DNA of 64,000 nt from Sipunculus nudus. Its lineage: Eukaryota > Annelida > Sipuncula > Golfingiida > Sipunculidae. Location: NCBI GenBank assembly GCA_026874595.1, contig CM049316.1, positions 12,762,839 to 12,826,838 on the forward strand, given 5' to 3'. Each line of letters begins with the position of its first letter. Within the stretch, counting starts at the first letter, position 1. The position numbers and the translations under genes were made by a program. Shown piece by piece: positions 12,471-24,800 of the stretch. The notes beneath the pieces are model-generated. The model had not been told where the DNA came from. It saw nothing but the letters and a program-made list of their open reading frames with translations, and ran no database searches.

Positions 12471-14663
12471 TCAATATTATCCTAAGAACGATGAATACAC
12501 ACAATAGTATACAAGTGAGCTCACAACCCAAACTGAAACACGGTCTCCATGGACATAGGTCATTTCCTGTATCGCCTGCAAGGTGCCTGCGTCCTGCAAC
12601 GCGTGCGAGCCATGCAGTGTTCGTGCGGTCATAAATTCAACAAACATGCCGAGGGGTTTACCAATGTGTTGGGTTAAAACGGAAATTTTGTCGCTCATGT
12701 CTGGTATTATTAGAAAGTACACAAAAAATGCCAGCGATTGGTGTGGTTTACGTTGATTTAAAGTGTACATGTAGGCCATGAAGCGTTGTCAGAAATGACG
12801 AAAATACTTGCATCTTCATAAGGCCTTTTAATGCGTTCCTCAGACTTCTATGTAATGACACTGCCGCCAGGTATCTGGTCATAATGCCAGAGGGTCGATA
12901 TGACGCCATCTTAAACATATTTCGGCATTAAGACGTGATCAATGTACGATTTAACATGGCCCTTCTCGTATGTATTATTCGTACCTTGAAGTCATTATCA
13001 GTCATGAATTCATAAAGAACCGCGCCATTGGCGGATCCAGAGGGGGAGCTTTAGGGGCTGCAGCCCCCCCCCCCCCCTAAACCACTGATTTAGGCCTTTT
13101 TATCAGAGAAATATGTATATCTAAGCGTTATGTCCTTATGTCATTTGCATTATTTTTATTTATACTTGCCATATAGCATTAAACAAACGACAAATTCAAC
13201 AACAATAGAAAACTTGAAAAATGGAACTAAAATAGTGTGTCTGTGCAATGCCCATATCTATTTATATTTTAGAAGAATAAATTGGAATATTCACAATGGA
13301 TGCAGAAATTAACATTACTATCCAAATAAATTCTACGCCGTTCACGTAGAATTTTGCAGTTTCTTAAGGCTTCGACATCTTGAACGACATTTTTTCAATT
13401 GGCCTTGTTTTTAGAAATACATGCACTCTTGGTCCATTTAAACTGAATGATATTGTTTTATTGTTCAGTTACAATACAGTAAACAGTGTAAGTATATGCA
13501 TAGTCTTTTTTTATGATTGCAGAATTAAGCTCTGAAAACGTGCTGGTTCGTCAAAAATAACATGTTAATGATTAATGACTACGATCTGGGCTGTATATAT
13601 CCGTTTGAATTTTCGTAGTCGAACACTTTGTTGAACGTATATGGTGAAATGAACAATCTTTCTAAATGTGACAGGAAAATTAAATATTATGTTCACAGCT
13701 AAATTTATGAATATTTCTTATCGATCAGCAATGCAGTTATCGATGGTGAATAAATATATTCTAGATAACCAATGCTTTATAATATATCTAGACGTACACG
13801 CCAGAGATCAAATTTACCGTACAAGCTGATAAGCTCTTTGATTTAGTAACTACACACAGGGAAGAGTAATTCAAGCTACTGGTTTTTCAAAATAATCTTG
13901 AATGAGTAAAATCAACTTGAAATTCAGCAGAGTAGTTCGAGTACGAGTATATAACTTATTATGATTGGGTATCGGTTTGCCTCAAATTAATATTTACATA
14001 ATTCAATGTTGTTTAATTTCTTTTAAATGTTTACGTTTGCATTTATTTTATGAATGTGTAAACTTGGTTTTGATATAATAGAGAATGCTTATAGATTCGT
14101 CCTTGCCTGTGCTCGGTTCTAATTTTCCTATCCTTTGATATGATCATATAGGCTATGGGGTGGGGTATATAATTGCCCCCCCCCCCACTGAAGGTCTCAA
14201 AATATGCGAATACTATGAAGTTATATGAAAATTTGCAAAAAAAGTCTTTTCATACATAAAATCACAATGTAATTTTTTTTTATGTGTATGCACTGGTGTT
14301 TGTGTGACTTTACCCAACTAAAGAGCAGCTCTCATAAGTTATATGCATGCATGCGTGTTTTTACAGATTTATATATTACATCAGCCTGCATTTGTAACAC
14401 ATACTGGATGTTATCTTTATCAAGAAAATGTTGCTTCTTTATTATATATTGCGCCAAATTATTTAGCTGTTATGCTTTTTGTAATTTATTTAGTATTTCC
14501 TGCCTGTCAAGCATTGTACAGGGATGTACAACGGATGAGCGAGTTTGCAAGTTCTTTCGAAATATATTTTCAAATAAAATTACCAAAAATCATAATATGA
14601 AAATTTTTACTATTGAGTCTTCATTTACGTTTCGTCAAACATTGCTCAGTTTTTACACTTCTA

Positions 14664-14666
<3 letters not shown>
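12471..14666. other. non-genic sequence of the copy-A-specific block
   Basis: No conserved exon is seen. A worn repeat fragment (GGCGGATCCAGAGG with a poly-C run) lies at about 13,029-13,080 and another poly-C run at 14,177-14,188. The minus-strand frame at 12,477-12,779 lies where the 5' part of the LINE would be expected but shows no recognisable motif. Confidence 0.5.
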
Positions 14667-14717
<51 letters not shown>

Positions 14718-14806
14718 TATAATTTGCACTTTATCTGTATCAAATTAAAACCAGTTTCTGCTTCTATCCCCCCCCCCCCCGTTGAAAAATCCTGGATCCG
14801 CCCCTG
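14667..14806. repeat. (TA)n tract and hAT-like element fragment splitting a LINE endonuclease
   Basis: A TA tract (about 14,669-14,714) is followed by unrelated sequence, a poly-C run and GGATCCGCCCCTG (about 14,793-14,805), the terminal phrase of the hAT-like repeats. It sits inside the endonuclease reading frame of a LINE, whose peptide breaks off just upstream. Confidence 0.65.
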
Positions 14807-15270
14807 CGCGCTGTGTACACTGACAAGTTTTTGTGTATACCAGTTTACGGACAGATTCCCTCTCTGGGGTAGGAAGGCATTAAAGTCTCCCAACAAAACA
14901 AAAGGCGCGCCCACGGTTTGGGCGTCAATTAAAAACCGGTACTATCTCCAGTGTTTCTCTATAAAGATCTATTTGATCATATTTTCCATTATAATAAGGC
15001 ATATATTGTTTACTGTAAGATGGATTGCACACACTCTGTAACAGTCGACAGAAAGCAATTTAAACTCTACATCTGGAATATGTTTACGGATAAATCCAGT
15101 GCCACCATAGTTTCTGCCAATGTTTACTACCTCTGGGTCCATGCTAGTTCTCAAGTAACACCATTTATTTTCCTTTCAAAGGTCTGTCTAACTTACGACA
15201 CTTCGGCTTGTGTCAACCTGTGTTCGCATATAAAAGTAATATCATATTCACAACTCATGTCTGACACATG
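14807..15270 (-). mobile_element. LINE endonuclease fragment
   Basis: Minus-strand frames contain the apurinic-type endonuclease block GAPFVLLGDFNAF (Gly-Asp-Phe-Asn core, about 14,877-14,914) and upstream VNIGRNYGGTGFIRKH with YRVCAIHLTVNN. These match the GGVAI and YIxxxL segments of non-LTR endonucleases. The two pieces are in different frames and interrupted by stops. It may be the 5' end of the LINE at 10,001-12,470, separated by later insertions, or an independent fragment. Confidence 0.65.
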
Positions 15271-15369
15271 AGCACTTGAACCTTTAAAACATCAACAATT
15301 AAAACTTGTACATGTTATTTCAGTATATGTCATAGAATACAACTATACCGACTATAAAAAAAACCTCTG

Positions 15370-15440
15370 CACCAGTATCCTTACCCTTAGCCTACGAGTA
15401 ATTTATAAACACAATAGAATACATATAAAATAGAGTAGTG
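15370..15440. other. return of duplicated sequence (copy A)
   Basis: CCAGTATCC...CTACGAG...AAACACAATAGAATACATAT aligns with 43,308-43,370 in copy B. This marks the right border of the block inserted in copy A. Confidence 0.7.
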
Positions 15441-15846
15441 AATTGTCTGGCTTTCTCTGGTTGGCTCTAGCCATCATGTGATGGAGCATTAAAAACACCC
15501 CATTGTTTGACTTTTAAGCATGTTTAGAATAATCTCCAATAAAATTGACAGAATTGGTCAATTATTTAAAAATCTGTGGCCAATCAAAGACATGTTGTCC
15601 AAATGCTTGTTTGGGACTGCTTGGAGGGGTATTTTGGGCTTCACAGTATTCGGGCCAGGATGGTTAAAAAAGAGATACACAAGCCCCCATTTTCTTGGTC
15701 TAGTTTGACTGAAGAAACAACAAACTCTCAGGTAAAAAAAGTTTAATATCAAAATTTATTTTTAAAGTTGCCCAAAAGAGGCCCAGACTTCAGGTGTTTT
15801 ATAGATGTTATATAGGAAAAATAAATACAGCCACGTGTCCTACTCG

Positions 15847-15908
15847 AGCTTTGCTGATGGCAGCTATGTGCACATGCTGGCTGGAGACCCAAGATAGCAG
15901 GCAGGACT
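15847..15908. repeat. single monomer of the 67-bp minisatellite
   Basis: One unit, GCTTTGCTGATGGCAGCTAT to TAGCAGGCAGGACT, matches the monomer of the large array at 43,471-47,060. It abuts the gene C pseudogene directly, whereas 1.85 kb separates them in copy B. The shared octamer-like join ACTGTGCG occurs at the end of the monomer and in gene C exon 1. Confidence 0.85.
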
Positions 15909-16530
15909 GTGCGTGTATTTAGACGGCTACACAATCACACAAGTGAATGAACTTGTCAACCTGGCAGAAAGTTCAGGTGGCAGGTCTCTGTACAGGTAAA
16001 TATTGTTTAATCCACAGTCTCTAATAGTCGCGCAGAAAACGTATTATGGCAATCCTAAATATTGGGATGATATGTTATCGGATCAAAGGTATCATTAATT
16101 CATTTAAACACTGACATGGGGGAAATACATTAATTGAGGGCTGTTGTGCAAAGCTTTTAGACCACAACCAGAATAAAGAATTACTGATTAGAAGATGGTT
16201 CCAAAAGCATGGGATAATAAATTATGAACATTATTTAAGAACTCGCTTAACATTTATTTTTCGAATCAATGGCTCAAAAAAGAAGACTGTATACAAAGAT
16301 AAGAACTTTATCATTATTATGCGATCACTTGGATAAAATCCTACAGTAGTGATTTTTACTAGCATTCTACTGACCCAGTCTATTGGAAACACAAGTCTCT
16401 ACTTCGCTTGCCACGAGCTGGGTCACGAGACCCTGGAGGCAGATCACGTGATCAGAAAACGGACCCATGGGTCGTGACGCTCAGCCGATATTTCCAATTA
16501 GGGTTACTGCATTTATTCATTTAATGTGGA
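15908..16530 (+). pseudogene. truncated pseudogene of gene C
   Basis: The segment aligns with 48,905-49,520 and 49,755-49,830 of gene C. It keeps the end of exon 1 (DGYTIT...ELVNLAE), the donor gtaaatattg, the intron and part of exon 2 (TSLYFACHELGHETLE). It lacks the first 1.15 kb of exon 1, including the signal peptide. It has a one-base insertion in GCAGAAAGTTCAGG (GCAGAAGTTCAGG in gene C) that shifts the frame, has lost the region of the exon 2 acceptor, and has lost about 235 bases covering the end of exon 2. It cannot encode the protein. It shows that gene C was inside the duplicated unit. Confidence 0.8.
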
Positions 16531-18406
16531 ATTACTGAGTCGAGCATTCTTTTCTAAAGTACATGCAGGGGATGTTTTATAAAGTATATACAGCTTTATA
16601 TTTATATCCCTTTTAGATCAATAATATCTTTATAGTTTGTGTAAAATCATCATTGCAGTGTGATAATATTGCAAATATGGTTGTGTAGTGTGTGATACTA
16701 ATGCAGTTAGACTTGGAGAATATTGCTATTATATAATAGACGGTAAAATGATTTAAAGATGCATATTGTTTTATTTTTTATACTAAGTTGTTATATTGAA
16801 ATAGATGTACCATTCTTTGTATACATTATATATAGCTGATATAGATCGTAGAGATCTTAAATAGTTTGTATATGCTTTGTCGTTCACATTTTAAACAGCA
16901 TCCTCATCTCCATTAATATATTTTATATTACTCATGTACCTCAGGAAAAAATCATTATATCTTTACACAAGAGTTGTCAAATTACTGCCAATAACATAAT
17001 TTAGAACTGAGAGAATATTTAACAATTCATCTGGTTGTACATGCTGTTCGACATCAAGTTTTGTTTGTTTATTTGCTGTATGTTTAATAAATTGTTTAAC
17101 AAACTGTTACCTTTTCGTTTTCAATTCAGAATATACTTATAAATTTACGAAAAAGAATGGGGCAAAATTGCATGAGTTAACTATAGATGAGGAGCGGACA
17201 ACCGTTATACATATAATGCCCCTCCCATTTTCCTGCCCAAAGTGTAACTGCTTCCGACTTGCCGTTTTTTTTTAATATAATTGACACTCTAGAAGTTTTC
17301 ACTGTAAATGTTTCGCCGCCCTGAGTTTAGCCCTTAAAACGCATGAAAATAGTAATTCTATTTTCATATATCGGGTGAACTCCTCACATAAATGAAAAAG
17401 AAATAGATTGACTAAGCCATAATACAATTCAATGGGCATTGTATAAAATGTACAATCTACACTCATCCAAAATATGCATCCAGATTGACTGTGTCTTCAA
17501 CTAGACAGTTTCTTTCAGTGCTTCACTTTGCAGCTTTTACTCAAGTTGACTCATGGACTGCCATAGAATATTAACAAATTTGTTCTGACTTGCTTAACTA
17601 TGACGATATCCAGAAAATACGAGAAGACATGTTAAAGAAAATAGTTAATGGCTATCAAAGTGTACATATGAGAATTGCTGTATGAGTAATTATTATGTAG
17701 AATAAGATCTATATTATAAAGACTTCCAGGAAAGACCAAATAATTATCACAAAACGACGTGTCCAACGACTCAATCAAATAAAAGGATTCTGGACTATCG
17801 CACGTGGAATTTATTAAAATAAAACATATTATAATTTATAATTAATAAGCTACTGACATGCAGTAATAATTAAAACAATTTAACACAAAATATGTGAGTT
17901 ATTTAGATATAATAAAGGTCGCCTTTATTACCCTGGTAATTTTCTTCATACATTGCCATCAAATCGGCCTTTTTAATCAGCATGTTAAATGCTTATCTAA
18001 CAGCCCTACTCAATAGACAATGTAACGGACCATGGAGTCCAATATGTATTGATGCGAATAGCTTGGCTAACAGGTCGGTGGAATTATAAACAAGCCTAAC
18101 TAAACTGGGCAGATGAAAGCTGGCTTTCTTACGTGGCCGGCTAATTAAATACGGGTTATTATCCAAGTCAAAGTTGGGCGATGAGCGTGCCATCTGCTCA
18201 ACGGGCCGTGGTCGCCACGTGCAAGCTGTCGTGATACGGGGGCTCATCTGAAGGACGGGACCAAAAACGGTGGTCGTTGGTCGTGATAGCGGGGTAGTTG
18301 TGTTATCGAAGTTTTTTATATGATAATTTATAAAAGACAGTTCTTGAAAAGTGGTCGTGTTAGCGGGATGATCGTGTTACTGGGATGGTCGTCATGCGGG
18401 GGTACA

Positions 18407-18469
<63 letters not shown>

Positions 18470-18958
18470 CATTTTGATAAAACAGAACTATATCCGGATG
18501 CTTTTCTTAAGTGGCAGTTATATATTATTATATATTAGTTAGAATATATGTCTTGAACTTCATTAATTATTAGGATAGCCCTGACCAGTAAAATAACATT
18601 CAGGACAAAAGGGGAATGTCGTTATTTTGATTATATAACGACGTTAAAGCTTAATGTCTCTTATACCGCATAATAAATGTACTTGCATATGGATGTTTAC
18701 ATAATTCATCCATACTGAACAACGCACACAGAATAGACATATCAAATAAAAGATCATTAATGCGGGCGTGTGTTTATTTACAACACACTGTCAAAAGACT
18801 GATTTGTACCTGTTGAGAAAGACAGGAGGGAATAGAGTAAACCTTGCGCTGTGTATCTCGGACAGCAAACACAAAACATTTTAAGGTTAACAAAATATTT
18901 GTTTTATAAACGGATCAGTCATAAAATAACACTAACTAGTGCAGAGTGTTAAAAACTG

Positions 18959-19029
<71 letters not shown>

Positions 19030-19644
19030 CTGAAGAAAAACGACACTATAAATTCACAACAGTCTGTTTCACGGGATGCGACCCGATCATTAGGTGAATG
19101 TGGTTAGAATGAAGCTATAACGCCGTGGTTTGAAAAGCCGAGACTTTACGAGATTTTGCTTTGTGCGTATCGGGGGGGGGGGGGGGCATGTGAAAGACTG
19201 ACACTGATCCTATTTGCACAAAAGGATACACGTGCGATACTGGAACATAACAGGGCAAAGAGTTTTGTTATATATATTTATATATATTAAATATAGGTTA
19301 CAAAAGTAGACGTATGGCTCACGTGGATATGAAGAGCGAATTGGCTGCACACAAACAGCTGCCACGTTTTAATATCGAGAGTTCATTGACCTGCTTCCTT
19401 AAACACACTGAGGACAGTGAGACACATCTATACTGGTTTCAACTGGAATACCTCAATGATCTTTTATGGTATCTTATAAACTTGTAAACAAACATATACA
19501 AACAGACAAAGATATATAACGGGATATATAACATCCTCCCCAAATCGATTGCAATTCTAATCAATTGAAAACTATTTACCAAAGGCAGTAACAGATGCAA
19601 ATATATTTGCATATCTATAGATGCACAATTATTCATTTTTATTA
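16531..19644. repeat. intergenic, repeat-containing sequence
   Basis: No gene is seen. There are TA tracts at about 18,411-18,466 and 18,961-19,023. A degenerate tandem phrase (GGTCGTGTTAGCGGGATG, roughly 15-20 bp spacing) lies at about 18,268-18,400. A poly-G run lies at 19,171-19,186. The sequence CACAACAGTCTGTTTCACGG followed by GATGCGACCCGATCATTA at 19,057-19,094 also occurs at 9,462-9,500 inside hAT-like element 1; in both places it stands next to a TA tract, so it is the end of a further dispersed repeat. Confidence 0.6.
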
Positions 19645-19746
19645 CAGGGGCGTAGCCAGAGGGGGGCCGCAGGGGGCCATGCCCCCCCCCCCCCCCCGGT
19701 TGCATCCAGTACTCGCCGTCCTTTCGGAATTTCACTTAATCTTATA

Positions 19747-19787
<41 letters not shown>

Positions 19788-19788
19788 G

Positions 19789-19840
<52 letters not shown>

Positions 19841-20673
19841 TTAAATTGCATTTGCTATCAGAAGGGGATCCAGAGAGGGCGCCTTCGGCGCGCGGCCCCC
19901 TGTTGAGCTGCAGTATCTCTCATTTTATCGATTTCCCAATTTTCGTGGTTAATTTTCGTTTTTCATATTTCTTTTTATTAATTTGCAATTAGATTTTATT
20001 TAAGTTATATGCCCTTTATTACTGTGCAAATTCATTAGTTGAGGATGAGGATATTTAAGAACAGCTGCAGAACAACTGCAGAGCACCAGGCCCTAGCTGG
20101 CGTTGACCGTGGATAATCTCTTAGCTCGATCCTCTGTTGATATCTTACTCGCGATCTGTGCTCTTAGGAGACCTGTACGTGTGCTGTCGAGACCAGGGAT
20201 CCCGGTAAAATTTCGTTTAACAAAGTTAAACATAACACACAACATATCAGTTAATCACTCCGAGATTACATTTAACAGATAATATCTTGCAAGTTATAAA
20301 CGTAAATGCGCATTTGCACCATTGACTTTAACACGTTGAAAACGATTGAAATTTTATATCCAAATTTTTAAGAAATATAAATTTTAAATATTGAACCTGT
20401 CTACAGTTTGACTACTTACGCGAAGACATGAGGGAACAGATTTTACGGGAACAGGAAATCCTCTTTTTTTGTAAAAATTGCCTCAAAATGTGCTCTTTAC
20501 ATTGCATATTCCCAATAACAGGGGGGATACCCCCTCCCATACCCTCCCCATGTACCTGAAACTAACCTTAACAAACTATGGTTCATACTTGAAAAAAAAG
20601 AAAATATATATTTTCATATACTAAAATATATAACGTATAGTAATAATAATAATAATAATAAATATATATACAT

Positions 20674-20719
<46 letters not shown>

Positions 20720-20832
20720 CTGTTTTCATAGTACCCATACATGCATATTAGTGCCCCCCCCCTGTTTTCGAAATTCTGTATCCGCCACTGATCATGGCCC
20801 CCTCCCCTCCCTCAATCCTGGCTACGCCCCTG
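19645..20832. mobile_element. non-autonomous hAT-like element 2
   Basis: Ends CAGGGGCGTAGCC and GGCTACGCCCCTG are flanked by a perfect 5-bp target duplication TATTA. The interior matches elements 1 and 3 (GCGCGGCCCCC, AACAGCTGCAGAACAACTG, TTTTATATCCAAATTT and so on), with TA tracts at 19,750-19,837 and 20,670-20,720. No transposase is encoded. It ends 38 bases beyond the stop codon of TRPM gene B, so the 3' untranslated region of gene B must be very short or run into the element. Confidence 0.85.
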
Positions 20833-20869
20833 TATTACAAGTATTTATACACATGGTTATTCCCAGCTT

Positions 20870-21889
20870 TTAATGTTTCTCTGTTTCACCTTTGACCTGG
20901 CATCGTACGAAGTCGCCTGCGTGCATGTGTTCCCACGTGACTAATGCGTCATCTTCCTCCTGGGACAGTTTCATATCTGAAATCAAAAGAACAGTCAAAC
21001 ATGAATTTGCAAAAAAAAAAATCTTTTAAAAAAATCCGTAATCTAATTCAGTGCGATTGTTTTTTTTTCGAACATAAGCTTAGAACTGCCTCATGATTTG
21101 TATCTTTAGATCTAAAGTAGAATAATCCATATATTCATAATTCGTCCAAAAATATGAATTCCTTGGACCGATTCCTCTATATATTATTTCTCTAGTAGCG
21201 GTCGTATTAACAGTAGCAGTAGTAGAAATAGTAATTCCGACTTTCATATAATGTAAAGCGTAACCGTACACAATCCGTGATATTTCTTCAACCCACAATG
21301 CTTAAGGGCCAAGCACAGGTCATATAAATGGTTCAAAATGATCAAAGGTGGGGGCAGCACCGGCCGATGATAATAATCCCTGATCACGTGATATCTCTGA
21401 GTGTGCCAAACCTCGTTTGTGTTCTCGTGAATATGGGACACGGTGAAACTGAAAACAAAATTATGTCACAAAATATTAGCTATTTTTTTAAATGACAATT
21501 AAAAGGTTGTGATTTATCATAAAAATCTATCAGTCTTTTCTCTATATTTTAATTTTCTTAAACGGATCGATACTGTATTCGACCAGCTGTATCATTATAA
21601 TATTAATGATACTTTTTTATTTAACATGGCGTAAATCAATCGAGGTGCTCTATAACGTTTGTAAGGACAATAAAATTAAATACTAAAACTTATGTTCAAC
21701 CAATGCCAGCCAAAAACAAAAAACAAAAAAAAAAAAAAACGCTGATATATCACCTAAACATAGCAATGATAAGGTTCAAAACCAAGATGTTTGTTAACAG
21801 GATGTAGACCGCGAGAAACCCCGTGATTACATCAGCACCCAGGTGATCAGGGCACGGGACCTCGGTCGTGCCGTTTCTGCAGTTGGTAC
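20870..21889 (-). CDS. gene B exons 20-22: outer pore, S6, TRP helix, short tail
   Basis: Exon 20 (21754-21889) starts GTNCRNGTTEVPCPDHLG, with two outer-pore cysteines and an N-linked glycosylation-type NGT, then S6 (VITGFLAVYILLTNILVLNL). Exon 21 (21270-21448) carries the TRP helix and HRPVLPPPLIILNHL, which is diagnostic for the family. Exon 22 (20870-20976) reads YMKLSQEEDDALVTWEHMHAG and ends in TAA. An alternative donor at CAG|gtcaaagg inside exon 22 could extend the tail, but no coiled-coil exon was recognised in the next 17 kb. Confidence 0.82.
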
Positions 21890-24800
21890 CTGAATAAATA
21901 CAGGGACACAACCACTCCAATACGAGGCCAAATGAATATAGAATGTAATATATATATATATACATTATGTTTGCAATAAATGACATTTATACGATAATAT
22001 GATTAACAATTTTCATGGTCATAAGAATCTTTGTATCTGAAGTAGGATTCTCAGCAACCTGATGGATCTCTTTTCTCATCAGTGGTGGCATTTGGGAGAA
22101 CATCTGTATATACCTTTTTTGAAGAATTAACACTGTTTGATATAACATCTTTCTTATATAACACAGAAAAACAGGCCATAAAGATCGCAAATATAAAATA
22201 AATAATTTCAACCTTCTATTTCATCAAGATCGTGATCTCCAAATATCTGGAAATATGGCCGCTGAAGAATATCTCGGAGAAGTGAAGGTGAGAGCTCCGA
22301 GTCCGGGAACAGTAAAGCCTGGCTCACCACGCCAAACCCTAACACGAACACCAGAAGAACCAACGCATAGGCCGATAGGTCCTTCAGCTGCAATTAGAGA
22401 GTTTACGGTATTGTATTTTGTATAATCATAAATTATGTATATCGTTCACGTGTAACTGCATGTAATGAAAATGCTCACTGAAGGTTGAGAATGACTGAAA
22501 GGCTTTTGGTCATGTGTTAGTTTGTATGTATGTATATATATATATATATATTTGATTCCCTTAGTAATCACTAAACCTGAGTTAGTACCATATTTCATGT
22601 TTGTTGGGGTACCACCGATTTTTATTCTATTATATAATTATTCATGTGAATAATTAAGGGCATCAGGTCATAAACCACTCACTACAGCCTTTGTTTCACT
22701 GAATTTATACAAGAAATCAAAATCATGCTTTATATTATAATAATATTCTTAATGGTATTATTTATATTAAATAATAAATTTAAGTTACCGTAATAGCAAT
22801 CCTACAGAAAATAATCTTTTTATGCCTGTAGAAGTGATCTTTAAAAAAAATGAAGCAGAGGTGCGTCAGTAAGTCCGTACCATTCTGCCAATCATGATGA
22901 TTTTGGGTCCGATGTCTTTGATCACTGAGAAGATATCAATCAGTCGCACGAAGTACAGGGTACAGCTGACGCCGGCCACGATACGGCCCCACTCCAAACA
23001 CTGGCTACACCCATCGACGTAACGTAAACCAAACCCCACCAGGAATAACACGTTACTTCCTACGTCCATCATGTTCCAGACGTCACTGATGTAATCCCGG
23101 ATTTTGCAGATAATCGTATTCCCCTCAAACGACACCACCTATAAGAGAAAGGGCACATTCGAATCAAAACTAGATCTCTGCATTCTAAAGAATGCAAGCC
23201 TGCGGCCTGTGATGCCACACAATAGCAAAAAATCGTTAAAAATAGAAAAAATGCAGGTGGCGCCAGTATTTTTCCGGAACTGACAAAATCAGTCATGATC
23301 AATATTCAAGACAATATTCTGTTATGTATTAATAATAGTGCACAATAGTGCATGCACCAGTCTACACGGCCACCCTGATTGGGGGCCACTTCCGTTTCCG
23401 CCCAGCTGTTCGGTGAACCAGTGCCATGCTGCATGGTTAATTGATGTATGTGATTCTGGACATTAAAGGCAGTTAATCCTTATCTTCTTATGTTTACACA
23501 AACATAACGTTGGCGAAGAGGACTATTGAACCCGTCGTATCTGTGCTGCATTTTGTGCTTTGTTGGACTTTCTTGCGTGTGCTTAGCGGACGTCTCGGGA
23601 TTCCGTTCATGAGTGATAATACGGTGAGCGATTAAACCAGATCCAGCCGTGAGTAAATGTGGCTTGTGTCATTTATCTTGGGACTTTTGCTCAGTTTGTT
23701 GCTAACAATGGCCCATCTTAACCTTCCTCCGTTTTCTGTGGAACCACAGAGTACGACAGCTACACGCTTGGGCACGTGGCTAAGGCGTTTTGACAACTAT
23801 TTAGTGGCCAAAAACATTGTCATTGATTTGATGCTCGTCAGCGCGCCATGTTCCTGCATTATGCGGGAGAGGAAGTATATGGAATCTTCGAGGCCCTACC
23901 TAATACTGGCACGTCATACGCACATGCGAAAACTGCACTTTCTAATCACTTTGCTCCTAAAAGAAACCCAGAATACGAAACTTTTGTATTTCGACAGGCC
24001 AGTCAAGCGCCTAATTAATCACTGGACCAGTTTTACGCCAGTTAAGCACATATTGTGATTTTGAAGACTGTGATAGAGAAATCAAGTCTCAAATTATCCA
24101 GAAGTGTAATTCCTCAAAGCTTAGGCAAAGAGCCCGTACAGAGCAGGAATTGACATTGAGTGACCTACTCACAGCTAGTAGGACACTTGAAGCGACAGAG
24201 TCGCAGACATCATCCATCGAACGACAAGTTAATGAACCTGTAAATTCCCTTCGTTTTCCTAGACGACAATCCCACAACAAGCAGTGGAGAAGGAAAGATA
24301 CTAGTTCTTCATTATGTCGCAATTGTGGGGGTATCTGGCCTCATAATAAGTTTTACCCGGCTAAGGGAAAGAAGTGTTACCATTGTGGAAATCTAAATCA
24401 CTTTGAAAAGGTGTGCAGATCAGCTGCAAAAGAGAAGGGCACAGTTAGCTGCTCAGACAAAAAAAACAGTTAATGGTCCTAGTAGAACCACGCACAAAAC
24501 CGACTTAGAAGAACACGAATCTGTAGTGACTGAAACACAGCCTGATGGGGCTTATGCTATGTACAGTGTATCAGATGGGTTAGATACCCCATATACGTAC
24601 AAGGCCGACATTAATGGTTTCCTGTTACCATGGATATAGACACAGGCGCTGCAGCATCCGTCTTCAATGAGCAGACTTTCCATTCGGTCCGTGAAGGAAT
24701 AAATCTTGGAGGACAAAGTTCGAGCCATTACAGACGCGCCAGCACCCACATGCATCACAGAACTCCAGTCATATGTAGGTGTGTTGAACTACTACGCTCG

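Noticed and set aside
12477-12779. 100-codon minus-strand frame as a gene
   Set aside because: No homology, start context or splice signals; it lies next to LINE remains and is probably their decayed 5' part.
17993-18247. 84-codon minus-strand frame as a gene
   Set aside because: No recognisable motif, neighbouring exon or conserved copy; likely chance in a GC-richer patch.
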